Assembly (NCBI GenBank): GCA_942491465.1
Contig: CALOBA010000017.1
Coordinates: forward strand, 12,677 to 76,676
DNA length: 64,000 nt
Direction of reading: 5' to 3'
Origin: CALOBA01 sp942491465
GTDB lineage: Bacteria > Pseudomonadota > Gammaproteobacteria > Chromatiales > Chromatiaceae
Shown: in pieces, positions 28,203 through 36,270 of the stretch
How the letters are laid out: the number at the start of each line of letters is the position of its first letter
How positions within the stretch are numbered: position 1 is the stretch's first letter
The notes under the pieces: generated by a model
What the model saw: only the letters and a program-made list of their open reading frames with translations
Databases searched by the model: none
Told to the model about the DNA's origin: nothing
Program-made: the position numbers and the translations under genes

Positions 28203-29002
28203 ACCAACATCCGCAAGCCGCCGAGCACCAGGTCCAAGACGGGCCGGCCGACGCCACGCGGCGCAGCTTCCTCGGCACCGCGGCCGGCGTCAGCGCCGCG
28301 GTCGTCGTCCCTGGCGTGGTCGTGCACGAGGTCGCCAACGCCGCCCCGCGCACCACCCCGGTTGACGACAGCCACCGCTGGGGCATGCTCATCGATACCA
28401 GCAAGTGCGCGGAGGGCTGCAGCGCCTGCGTCGATGCCTGCGAGGTCGAGAACGGTCTCGATCTGCAGGACATGCCCGCCCACGCCGACCCGGTCAAATG
28501 GGAGAACCAGCGCTCCACCTGGGTGCGCAAGGTCAAGCTCCAAGACAACCAGAGCGGGCACGTGAGCAATCTGCCGCTGATGTGCCAGCACTGCGAGCAC
28601 CCGCCCTGTGTCGACGTCTGCCCCACCGGTGCCTCGTTCAAGCGCGCCGACGGCATCGTCATGGTGGACCGGCACATCTGCATCGGCTGCCGCTACTGCA
28701 TGATGGCCTGCCCCTACAAGGCGCGCTCATTCATCCATGAGACTGTGGAGAAGAAGCTCACCCGCGCCCCGCGCGGTAAGGGCTGCGTGGAGAGCTGCAA
28801 CCTCTGCGCCCACCGTCTCGACGACGGCGAGATCAGCACGGCCTGTGCCGATGCCTGCGCCGCCGAAGGCCATTCGGCCATCATCTTCGGCGACATCAAC
28901 GACGCCGACGGCCCACTGCGCAAGGCCATGGCCGAGACCAGCAATCGCCAGATCCGCCAAGACCTCGGGCTGAACACCGGCGTGCGCTACGCGGGCCTCT
29001 GA
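28199..29002 (+). CDS. dsrO: DsrO, Tat-exported ferredoxin-type iron-sulfur protein
   Basis: 267 aa periplasmic subunit with four cysteine-rich groups for [4Fe-4S] clusters: CAEGCSACVDACE, CQHCEHPPCVDVCPTG, CIGCRYCMMACPYK and CNLCAHRL...CADAC. The N-terminus has a Tat signal, TRRSFLGTAAGVSAAVVVPG. It passes electrons between DsrJ and the membrane protein DsrP. The start overlaps dsrJ (ATGA); dsrP follows after 22 nt. Confidence 0.97.
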   Translation: MNQHPQAAEHQVQDGPADATRRSFLGTAAGVSAAVVVPGVVVHEVANAAPRTTPVDDSHRWGMLIDTSKCAEGCSACVDACEVENGLDLQDMPAHADPVKWENQRSTWVRKVKLQDNQSGHVSNLPLMCQHCEHPPCVDVCPTGASFKRADGIVMVDRHICIGCRYCMMACPYKARSFIHETVEKKLTRAPRGKGCVESCNLCAHRLDDGEISTACADACAAEGHSAIIFGDINDADGPLRKAMAETSNRQIRQDLGLNTGVRYAGL

Positions 29003-29024
29003 GGCCCCAGCGGGAGAGACTGCA

Positions 29025-30272
29025 ATGCATCGAATCGTCTATCGCGAATGGCGGCTGGCGCCGTCGAAATACTGGGGACTGCTGGCCATCCTCGGCGCCG
29101 TCATTGCCGCCGCCGGGGCTGCAGCGCTGTACATGGAGCACCACGGACATTACGTCACCGGCATGACCAACTCGGTGGTCTGGGGCACGCCCCACGTCTT
29201 CGCCGTGTTCCTGATCGTCGCCGCCTCCGGTGCGCTCAACGTCGCCACCATCGGCTCTGTGTTCGGGCGCTACGCCTACAAGCCCATGGCCCGGCTCTCG
29301 GGCCTGTTGGCCGCCGCGCTGATGGTCGGCGGGCTGCTCATCGTCGTGCTCGATCTGGGCCGGCCCGACCGGCTCGTGGTGGCCATGACGACCTACAACT
29401 TCAGCTCCGTCTTCACCTGGAACATCCTGTTCTATACCGGCTTCGTCGCCATCGTCATCGGCTACCTATGGACGATGGCCGAGCGCCTGGGCAATGTCTA
29501 CACCAAGCCCGTCGGCGTCTTCGCCATGATCTGGCGTCTGTCGCTGACCACGCTCACCGGTTCCATCTTCGGCTTCCTGGTGGCCCGCGATGCCTACGAC
29601 ACCGCCATCCTGGCGCCCATGTTCATCGCCATGTCGCTGGCCTACGGCTTCGCCGTCTATCTGCTGGTGATGATGTTCGCCTGCGACGGTGACGACCGCC
29701 CGATCGGCCCGAAGGCGCTCAAGCGCATGAAGAACCTGCTCGGCCTGTTCATCGCCGTCATCCTCTACTTCACGCTGGTCTACCACCTGACCAAGCTCTA
29801 CGGGGCCAAGAACAACGCCGTGGAGGAGTTCATCCTCATCAGCGGCGGCATCTACACCCTGATGTTCTGGTTCGGTTGGATCCTCATCGGCTGCCTGATC
29901 CCGATGGGCATCATCTACCACCCGGTGCTCAGCCAAGACCGCAACTGGATCGCCGCCGCCTCGGGCCTGGTCATCGTCGGCGGACTGGCGGCCATGTACG
30001 TCATCATCGTCGGCAGCCAGGCCTATCCGCTGGAGATGTTCCCGGGCAAGACCATCCTGGAGTTCGGCGCCCCCGGCGACATCGGCGGCACCGTCGCCCC
30101 CTACACCGCGAGCATCCCCGAGATCATGCTCGGCGTCGGCGGGCTGGCCGTAGCCCTGCTGATCACCGCCGTGGGCATCCGCGTGCTGCAATTCCTGCCC
30201 GAGTCCCTGGCCGACCACATCGTCGACCCGCACGTGCGACCGGAGAAGGAGCCGGAGCCCGAGCTGGCCTAG
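29025..30272 (+). CDS. dsrP: DsrP, NrfD-like quinone-interacting membrane protein
   Basis: 415 aa polytopic inner-membrane protein of the NrfD/PsrC family, partner of DsrO in quinone redox reactions. Many hydrophobic helices are visible, for example WGLLAILGAVIAAAGAAAL, FSSVFTWNILFYTGFVAIVIGYL and TLMFWFGWILIGCLIPMGI; about ten are expected. The charged tail EKEPEPELA ends the protein. It is the last dsr gene here: dsrN, dsrR and dsrS, which follow dsrP in Allochromatium, are absent. Confidence 0.96.
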   Translation: MHRIVYREWRLAPSKYWGLLAILGAVIAAAGAAALYMEHHGHYVTGMTNSVVWGTPHVFAVFLIVAASGALNVATIGSVFGRYAYKPMARLSGLLAAALMVGGLLIVVLDLGRPDRLVVAMTTYNFSSVFTWNILFYTGFVAIVIGYLWTMAERLGNVYTKPVGVFAMIWRLSLTTLTGSIFGFLVARDAYDTAILAPMFIAMSLAYGFAVYLLVMMFACDGDDRPIGPKALKRMKNLLGLFIAVILYFTLVYHLTKLYGAKNNAVEEFILISGGIYTLMFWFGWILIGCLIPMGIIYHPVLSQDRNWIAAASGLVIVGGLAAMYVIIVGSQAYPLEMFPGKTILEFGAPGDIGGTVAPYTASIPEIMLGVGGLAVALLITAVGIRVLQFLPESLADHIVDPHVRPEKEPEPELA

Positions 30273-30276
30273 TCAA

Positions 30277-30365
30277 GGTTCAGAAACAAGTGGTGCAGAC
30301 GCAACCACGAAACGGCCAATCAAAAGGTTCAGCGAGCGGGCGTCTGCGCCACTTGTTTCTGAACC
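30277..30365. repeat. 26-bp inverted repeat pair just after dsrP
   Basis: Left arm 30277-30302 begins GGTTCAGAAACAAGTGG and right arm 30340-30365 is its inverse complement with one mismatch; the spacer is 37 bp. It starts 5 nt after the dsrP stop and could form a strong hairpin closing the operon transcript, though no T run follows. It may instead be a small mobile palindromic element. Confidence 0.85.
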
Positions 30366-30439
30366 GATCCCTAGGCCGTCGATCTCCTCTCAGGGATTCA
30401 GCTAGTGCTTTGCCGCGAAATCTCCGAGACCGCCCGCAG

Positions 30440-30506
30440 CTGTGGGAGCGATTTGCAATCGCGACCGCCGCGACGCGGATGTCGCGACTGCAAGTCGCTC
30501 CCACAG
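30440..30506. repeat. REP-like double palindrome (CTGTGGGAGCG family)
   Basis: Two inverted arms, 30440-30465 and 30481-30506, match at 24 of 26 positions, starting CTGTGGGAGCGA. Each arm also folds on itself (GCGATTTGCAATCGC-type). This form resembles REP elements spread in gammaproteobacterial genomes. Confidence 0.85.
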
Positions 30507-30555
30507 CACCGAGTGGGCATGCCGGCGGTCTTGGGACTTCCGCAGCGGTGCACTA

Positions 30556-30593
30556 GCCCCAGGTGCGCCGACCTCAGTCGGCACCCCTGGGGC
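30556..30593. repeat. Third palindrome of the post-dsr group
   Basis: GCCCCAGG...GCCGAC (30556-30572), loop CTCA, GTCGGC...CCTGGGGC (30577-30593), an imperfect 17-bp stem. With the two elements above it fills the gap 30273-30783, in which no gene is seen. Confidence 0.75.
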
Positions 30594-30783
30594 CATTGAC
30601 TTCAGTCCGCGAGTACCGTCGCGTAGCTGCCCACCGCGGAAGCGCCAGAGTCAACGGCTTCGGACCGCCAAGCCCGAAATCGCAACAGCCGAAGCCATCA
30701 CAGGCTCGCCGCCAAGCCCTCGACGAGCAATAACCCGATGGCGATTAGCGGCTGGTCACATAGGCGCCTCGACCATCCTTGGG

Positions 30784-31308
30784 TCATTCGGTTTCGTAGA
30801 TGTAGTCTCGATAGCTGCGCGCCACGACTCGCCACCAGTCGAAGGTGTCGTCGAGGTTTTCCCGGGTCATGCCGCCCACGAGCGTGAAGTTCAGCTCCAA
30901 TGCCGGGTCGTTGTCGTCATCGAGCCAGGCCTTGCCGAAGCGCCGCTCGGCGTTCCAGTGGTTGATGCGCTGCATGTCCATGTTCGCGCCGCTGAAGCCG
31001 GCCGTGAATTGGGCGGACTTGCAGGTGTCGGTGGCCTCGTCGCAGTCGTAGAGGACCAGCGCGTATTTGATGCCGTCGATGCGCCCGGAGATCATCGGCA
31101 GACCGTTCCCTGAGGTTTCGCGCTCGGCCGATCCCCAGCCGCGGGCGATTTCGTAGATGTCCTTGATGGTCGGGGCGAGGACTGTTCGGCAGTCCGGGGG
31201 GCCGGAGAGCAGCTTCCCGGTCGGTTGCGCCAGGGCATGTGGGGAGGCGACGGCGCTCAGCAGCAGAAGGATCGGCAGGAAGCGAGGGGTGGCGGTGCGA
31301 TCAGACAT
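30784..31308 (-). CDS. YbjN-domain secreted protein
   Basis: 174 aa, start at ATG 31308 (MSDRTATPRFLP); the upstream extension is unlikely. The signal peptide ILLLLSAVASPHALA ends about residue 27. The mature part contains KYALVLYDCDEATDTCKSAQFTAGF with two cysteines, then NMDMQRINHWNAERRFGKAWLDDDNDPALELNFTLVGGMT, a typical YbjN ligand/chaperone-like fold. It is secreted to the periplasm. The partner is unknown. Divergent from tssA, with 293 nt between. Confidence 0.78.
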   Translation of the reverse strand: MSDRTATPRFLPILLLLSAVASPHALAQPTGKLLSGPPDCRTVLAPTIKDIYEIARGWGSAERETSGNGLPMISGRIDGIKYALVLYDCDEATDTCKSAQFTAGFSGANMDMQRINHWNAERRFGKAWLDDDNDPALELNFTLVGGMTRENLDDTFDWWRVVARSYRDYIYETE

Positions 31309-31601
31309 GGGGTCGTGCTCCGGTGGCGGGGTAGGAATGGGGTCCAGGCAGGGCGTTGGCCCAGGGGATGCGCACAGTCTATCGAATCGGTCCTGCGGGG
31401 TGGGGCGTCGAGCGACTGCGGCGCCGTCGGCGCGATGCACCGGAGGACGCCTAGGGCCGCTGACCGGTACCCAACCGGCGCGAAGATGGCGCGCAAACTC
31501 TCGGCCAACCGGCTAAGATACTCGCTCATCGGCCCGGGCTCGGTGCAACCAAGTCAGGGTGCGACCCAACGCCCGTTCGCGACGGCTGTTTGGAGGGCCG
31601 T

Positions 31602-33305
31602 ATGATCAACCTGGATCCCGCATGGCGAGAGCTCGGTCGAAGTCCGATCGAGGGACCTGACCCGTTCGGTGAGAACCCGAGCGACGACATCAGCTTCGAG
31701 GCCCTTGAGGCCGAGATCGACAAGCTCCAATCCGACCCCGCCGCCGTCGACTGGGAGGAGGTGGTCAAGTCTGCGGTGCTCATCCTCGGCACCCGGGGCA
31801 AGGACTGGTGCGTGGCCTGCCGGTTGACCGCGGCCCTGTATCAGCTGCACGGCTACCAAGGGCTGGCGATCGGTATGGCCATCCTGCGCGACATGATCGA
31901 CGCGTCGCGCTGGGAGAAGATATTCCCGCCGAAGAGACGGGCCAAGCGCCGCGGCAGCTTCCTCGATTGGCTCTCCGGGCGCCTGACCTCTGCGCTGGAG
32001 AAGGTGCACGACGAACCCCATGCCGCGGATGCCGAGGCCCTTGGCGAGGCGGCCGAGTCCCTGCGCGAGATCAACGCCCGCTTGGGCGAGGCCCTCGGGG
32101 ACCATGCGCCGATCCTCAACGGCCTGGCGCGGGATCTCGACGGACTCTACGCCACCGCCAGTGCCCTGGCCGAGGCCGAAACGAAGGCCGCGGAGCCGGA
32201 GCCGGAGCCCGAGCCGGCCCCGGCGGCACCCAAGCCCGCCGATGCCGGCGCGGCGCCCGCCGGTGGCACGCCGGCGCAGCCCGCCGCCGAGCCCCCGGCC
32301 CGGACGCCGGAGCCGGCCACCGCGCCGCCTCCGCCTCCGCCGCAGGCGGCACCCCCACCTCCGCCACCGGTCCAGCTCAGCGGCGACCTGACGAAATCCC
32401 TGCGCGAGCTTAAGAACGCCATGGTGGCGCTGGCCGCGTCGCTGCGCCAGACCCGCGCGTCGGATGCGCGCGGCTACGCCATGCTGCGCAACGCCATTTG
32501 GCTCGACCTGGAGCGGCTGCCGCCCAATCAGGACGGCGCCACGCCGATCCCCGAGCCGTCGCTGGAGCGGCGCAAGCAGTTCGAGCAATTGCAGCAGCAG
32601 GGCGACTGGGGCAACCTGATCCACGAGGTGGAAAAGACCCTGGCGGCGGGGAGTATCTTCTGGCTGGACGGGCATCGTCTGGTCGCGAACGCCCTGGAAG
32701 AGCTCGGTCCCAGCTATCTCGACGCACGCAAGGCCATCGTGCAGTCACTGGCGATGCTGTTGCGCCGCTTTCCCGGACTGGAGCGGCTCAAGTTCCAGCA
32801 GGGCAGCGGCTTCGCCGACGAGTTGACCCTCGCCTGGATCGAGGCGGAGGTCCTCGCCGGTGGCGATGCGACCGCCGGCGCTGGCGGCGACGGTGCAGGC
32901 AGCAACCCCTGGGACGAGGCGGCCGCCGAGGCCCGCGGCCTGGCCGTCAAGGGCAAGATACAGGAGGGACTGGCCCTGTTTCACGACGGCATCCGCCAAG
33001 CCGGCAGCCTGCGCGAGCGCTTCTGCTGGGAGCTGGCCCAGGCCCGGGCCTGCGCCGACGCCGGCTATCGCGATACGGCGGCGATGCAGACGCGCTATCT
33101 GGCCTCGCTGGAGGAGGAATATCGGCTCGAAGAATGGGAGCCGGGTCTGGCAGTGGAGCTTGCCCGCCTGTACGTCGGCGTCAACGATCGGCCCAAGCCG
33201 GGGGAGGCGGGGGTCGACAAGGCCGACGTCGACCTGTACGAACGGATGCTGACCCGCTTATATCGTTATGATGTCACTGCGGCGCTGGCAGCCCAAGGGG
33301 GCTGA
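31602..33305 (+). CDS. tssA: T6SS baseplate/cap protein TssA
   Basis: 567 aa, start at ATG 31602 with GGAGG at 31592-31596. The N-terminal ImpA_N domain covers residues about 10-180 (ISFEALEAEIDKLQSDPAAVDWEEVV). A Pro/Ala/Glu-rich linker lies at about 185-260, and the C-terminal VasJ-type domain ends ERMLTRLYRYDVTAALA. TssA positions the baseplate and coordinates sheath growth. First gene of the T6SS run; tssB starts 99 nt later. Confidence 0.93.
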   Translation: MINLDPAWRELGRSPIEGPDPFGENPSDDISFEALEAEIDKLQSDPAAVDWEEVVKSAVLILGTRGKDWCVACRLTAALYQLHGYQGLAIGMAILRDMIDASRWEKIFPPKRRAKRRGSFLDWLSGRLTSALEKVHDEPHAADAEALGEAAESLREINARLGEALGDHAPILNGLARDLDGLYATASALAEAETKAAEPEPEPEPAPAAPKPADAGAAPAGGTPAQPAAEPPARTPEPATAPPPPPPQAAPPPPPPVQLSGDLTKSLRELKNAMVALAASLRQTRASDARGYAMLRNAIWLDLERLPPNQDGATPIPEPSLERRKQFEQLQQQGDWGNLIHEVEKTLAAGSIFWLDGHRLVANALEELGPSYLDARKAIVQSLAMLLRRFPGLERLKFQQGSGFADELTLAWIEAEVLAGGDATAGAGGDGAGSNPWDEAAAEARGLAVKGKIQEGLALFHDGIRQAGSLRERFCWELAQARACADAGYRDTAAMQTRYLASLEEEYRLEEWEPGLAVELARLYVGVNDRPKPGEAGVDKADVDLYERMLTRLYRYDVTAALAAQGG

Positions 33306-33404
33306 AGCGTCGGATCACGCACCGGCGGCGCCGCGGGTGTCGTCAACATTGAGCGCTGCCGGGCATTGCCATGGCACGCCGGTTTCAACCAGAGGTACTG
33401 AGCC

Positions 33405-33890
33405 ATGCCGAAAGAAGGTTCCGTCGCACCGAAAGAACGTGTCAATATCGTCTATCGTCCGGCCACCGGCAACGCCAAGGAGGAGGTGGAGCTGCCGCTG
33501 AAGATGATGGTCATGGGCGACTTCACCATGCGTGAGGAAGAGGACCCGCTGGAGGAGCGTGCGCCGATCAACGTCGACAAGGACAACTTCACCGAGGTCA
33601 TGCGCAAACAGAAGCTGAACCTTTCGGTCAACGTCCCCGACCGGCTCTCCGGCGAGGAGGGCGAGGAGATGCCCGCCCATCTCAATTTCGATACGCTGAA
33701 AGACTTTTCCCCGGAGAGCATCGCCCGCCAGGTCCCCGAGCTGGCCAAGCTGATGCAGCTGCGCGATGCCCTGTCCTTCCTCAAGGGGCCGCTCGGCAAT
33801 GTGCCCGCATTCCGCAAGCATCTGCAGTCGATGATCGATGACCCGGAAGCCCGCGAGCGCCTGATGAAGGAACTCAAGTCCGAAGAGTAG
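33405..33890 (+). CDS. tssB: T6SS contractile sheath small subunit TssB (VipA)
   Basis: 161 aa. Carries the family start KEGSVAPKERVNIVYRP and the conserved LPLKMMVMGDFTMREEEDPLEER, PINVDKDNFTEVM and LKDFSPESIARQVPEL. With TssC it forms the contractile sheath. Cytoplasmic. tssC follows after 119 nt. Confidence 0.96.
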   Translation: MPKEGSVAPKERVNIVYRPATGNAKEEVELPLKMMVMGDFTMREEEDPLEERAPINVDKDNFTEVMRKQKLNLSVNVPDRLSGEEGEEMPAHLNFDTLKDFSPESIARQVPELAKLMQLRDALSFLKGPLGNVPAFRKHLQSMIDDPEARERLMKELKSEE

Positions 33891-34009
33891 TCTTGATCAT
33901 GCCTGCAATGCCCGCGTTGCAACGCCAGTGCGGGATCAAGACACTGGGGTAATCGGTCGAATCTGCTCCTCCAATCTGAATTTGTCGTCACTATCGTCTG
34001 GGGAAAATC

Positions 34010-35506
34010 ATGGCTGAAAACGAAGAAGCTCAAGAGGCCGCACCGGAAGCCGCGGCGGCCGCAGAGGAACAGGTCTCGGTGCTGGACGAGATCCTCGAAC
34101 AGACCAATACAAAACCGGCGGATGAAGAGTCCTATTCGCTCGCCAAGCGCGGCGTGCAGGCCTTCATCGGCCAGATGCTTGACCCGGCCCATGCCAACGA
34201 GCGGGTGCACAAGCGCGTCGTCGACGAGATGATCTCCGAGATCGACAAGAAGCTCAGCGCGCAGATCGACGAGATCCTGCACAACGCCGACTTCCAGAAG
34301 ATGGAATCGGCGTGGCGCGGCCTGAAGTACATGGTCGATCAGACGGATTTCCGCGAGAACATCAAGATCGAGATCCTCAACGTCTCCAAGGAAGCCTTGC
34401 TGGAAGACTTCGAGGATGCACCGGAGGTCACCAAGTGCGGCCTCTACAAGCACGTCTACACGAGTGAGTACGGCCAGTTCGGCGGCCAGCCCGTCGGCGT
34501 CATGATCGGCAACTACGAGTTCGATGCCGGTGCCCAGGACGTGAAGCTGCTGCAGTCGGTCGCCAGCGTCGCGGCCATGTCCCATGCCCCGTTCATCGCC
34601 GCCGCATCACCGAAGTTCTTCGGTGTCGACGATATCCAGAAGCTGGTCAACCTGAAGGATATCGCGGCCATCTTCGAGGGGCCGCAGTACGCGAAGTGGA
34701 ACGGCTTCCGCGAATCGGAGGATTCCCGCTACATCGGCTTGACCATGCCGCGGTTCCTGTTGCGGCTGCCCTACGACCCGGAAAGCAATCCGGTCAAGGC
34801 GTTCGAGTATCACGAGCAGATCGAGGACGATCACGCCCGCTACCTCTGGGGCAATACGGCATTTGCCTTCGCAACCCGTATCGCCGACAGCTTCGCCAAG
34901 TATCGCTGGTGCCCGAACATCATCGGCCCGCAGAGCGGTGGCGCGGTCGAAGACCTGAACCTGCACCAGTTCGAGTCCATGGGCGCCATCGAGACCAAGA
35001 TCCCCACCGAAGTCATGGTCTCCGATCGGCGCGAGTACGAACTGGCCGAGGCCGGCTTCATCCCGCTGGTGTTCCGCAAGGGCAGCGACAACGCGTCGTT
35101 CTTCTCGGCCAACTCGGTGCAGAAGCCCAAGTACTTCGGCACCAGCAAGGAAGGCAAGACGGCCGAGACCAACTACAAGCTCGGCACCCAGCTACCCTAC
35201 ATGTTCATCATCAATCGCTTGGCCCACTACATCAAGGTCCTGCAGCGGGAGAACATCGGTAGTTGGAAGGACCGCAGTTCCTTGCAGGCGGAACTCAACA
35301 CCTGGATCAGCCAGTACGTCTCCAACCAGGAGAACCCGACCCCTGCGGTGCGCAGTCGCCGTCCGTTGCGCGAGGCGCTGATCGAGGTCCAGGATGTTGA
35401 AGGCGATCCCGGCTGGTATAAGGTCGACATGAAGGTCCGTCCGCACTTCAAGTACATGGGAGCGGACTTCACATTGTCGCTGGTCGGCAAGCTGGATCAG
35501 GATTAA
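34010..35506 (+). CDS. tssC: T6SS contractile sheath large subunit TssC (VipB)
   Basis: 498 aa. Typical segments: DEILEQTNTKPADEESYSLAKRGVQAFIGQ, LTMPRFLLRLPYDPESNPVKAFEYHE, LWGNTAFAFATRIADSFAKYRWCPNIIGPQSGG and PTEVMVSDRREYELAEAGFIPL. The expected Hcp gene after it is missing; instead there is a 350-nt gap with a long palindrome starting at its stop codon. Confidence 0.97.
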   Translation: MAENEEAQEAAPEAAAAAEEQVSVLDEILEQTNTKPADEESYSLAKRGVQAFIGQMLDPAHANERVHKRVVDEMISEIDKKLSAQIDEILHNADFQKMESAWRGLKYMVDQTDFRENIKIEILNVSKEALLEDFEDAPEVTKCGLYKHVYTSEYGQFGGQPVGVMIGNYEFDAGAQDVKLLQSVASVAAMSHAPFIAAASPKFFGVDDIQKLVNLKDIAAIFEGPQYAKWNGFRESEDSRYIGLTMPRFLLRLPYDPESNPVKAFEYHEQIEDDHARYLWGNTAFAFATRIADSFAKYRWCPNIIGPQSGGAVEDLNLHQFESMGAIETKIPTEVMVSDRREYELAEAGFIPLVFRKGSDNASFFSANSVQKPKYFGTSKEGKTAETNYKLGTQLPYMFIINRLAHYIKVLQRENIGSWKDRSSLQAELNTWISQYVSNQENPTPAVRSRRPLREALIEVQDVEGDPGWYKVDMKVRPHFKYMGADFTLSLVGKLDQD

Positions 35507-35664
35507 GGCGATTGCCGGAAACTTTCATACCAGATGACGCAGGATTGACGTTCGCCTTCAAGGAGGGCTGGCGAGAGCTGAGCTCGCTATGTGACCGCCA
35601 GCCCGACGCCGAAGGCGGGCGTCAAGACAAGTCAGATGGTATGAAAGTTGACAGAAATCGCCTA
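35507..35664. repeat. ~155-bp imperfect palindrome between tssC and tssE
   Basis: The ends GGCGATT...AACTTTCATACCA (35507-35533) and TGGTATGAAAGTT...AATCGCC (35638-35664) are inverted complements. The arms keep pairing inward through TTGACG/CGTCAA, CGCCTTC/GAAGGCG and GGGCTGGCG/CGCCAGCCC to a central GAGCTGAGCTC. The whole can form one long stem. It starts directly after the tssC stop. No gene lies in 35665-35854. Confidence 0.85.
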
Positions 35665-35854
35665 AGGCCGTTTCGGGGCGGCGCGGCCCGCGCCGCCGCC
35701 CCAGGGTCCGCCAAGCCCGGTCGCTTCGGTGCCCGGGCCAGCGGATTCCAGCTTGATGAGAGCGGTCCGCCGGGCCCTGCGGGCACTGCATCGACGATGA
35801 CGGGGCGTTTGTCAACGTCGCGTCCCCAGCCACCTATGCGCTCGAGGTTACATC

Positions 35855-36268
35855 ATGGCCCATGAAAGCTCACTGCTTGAGCGCATCGCCGCGGGGAGGC
35901 GGGAGACCAAGATCGACTTGGATCCCGCGTTGGTTGCCGAGTCGGTGCTCAAGCACCTGGAACGCTTGTTCAACGTACGCCAAGGCAATGTGAGCACGCG
36001 CGCCGACTATGGTCTGCCGGACATCAACAGCCTGTCCCACGAATTCCCGGACGCCGGCGTCGAGTTCCGCAAGGCGATCAAGCGGGCCATCGACGAGTTC
36101 GAGCCACGCCTGCGCGGCACCACGGTCACTTCCGATGAAGAGAACCGCGACGACATGCTGCGGCTGCGCTTCAAGATCAACGCCAAGCTTATCGCCAAGG
36201 GCATGAAGCAACCGATCAACTTCACCACCCAGATCGACGACGACGGCAAGTTTCGGGTCTCAAATTAG
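35855..36268 (+). CDS. tssE: T6SS baseplate protein TssE (gp25-like)
   Basis: 137 aa, gp25-like lysozyme-related wedge protein that starts sheath polymerisation. Conserved segment YGLPDINSLSH (residues 50-60) and RRAIDEFEPRLRGT-like region (KRAIDEFEPRLRGTTV) are present. ATG with GAGG upstream. tssF begins 3 nt after its stop. Confidence 0.94.
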   Translation: MAHESSLLERIAAGRRETKIDLDPALVAESVLKHLERLFNVRQGNVSTRADYGLPDINSLSHEFPDAGVEFRKAIKRAIDEFEPRLRGTTVTSDEENRDDMLRLRFKINAKLIAKGMKQPINFTTQIDDDGKFRVSN

Positions 36269-36270
36269 CC

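Noticed and set aside
31355..31372. Weak sigma54-like site (TGGCCC-N5-ATGCG) upstream of tssA
   Set aside because: GG and GC spacing fits but the sequence is far from consensus and about 230 nt from tssA; chance matches are common in GC-rich DNA.
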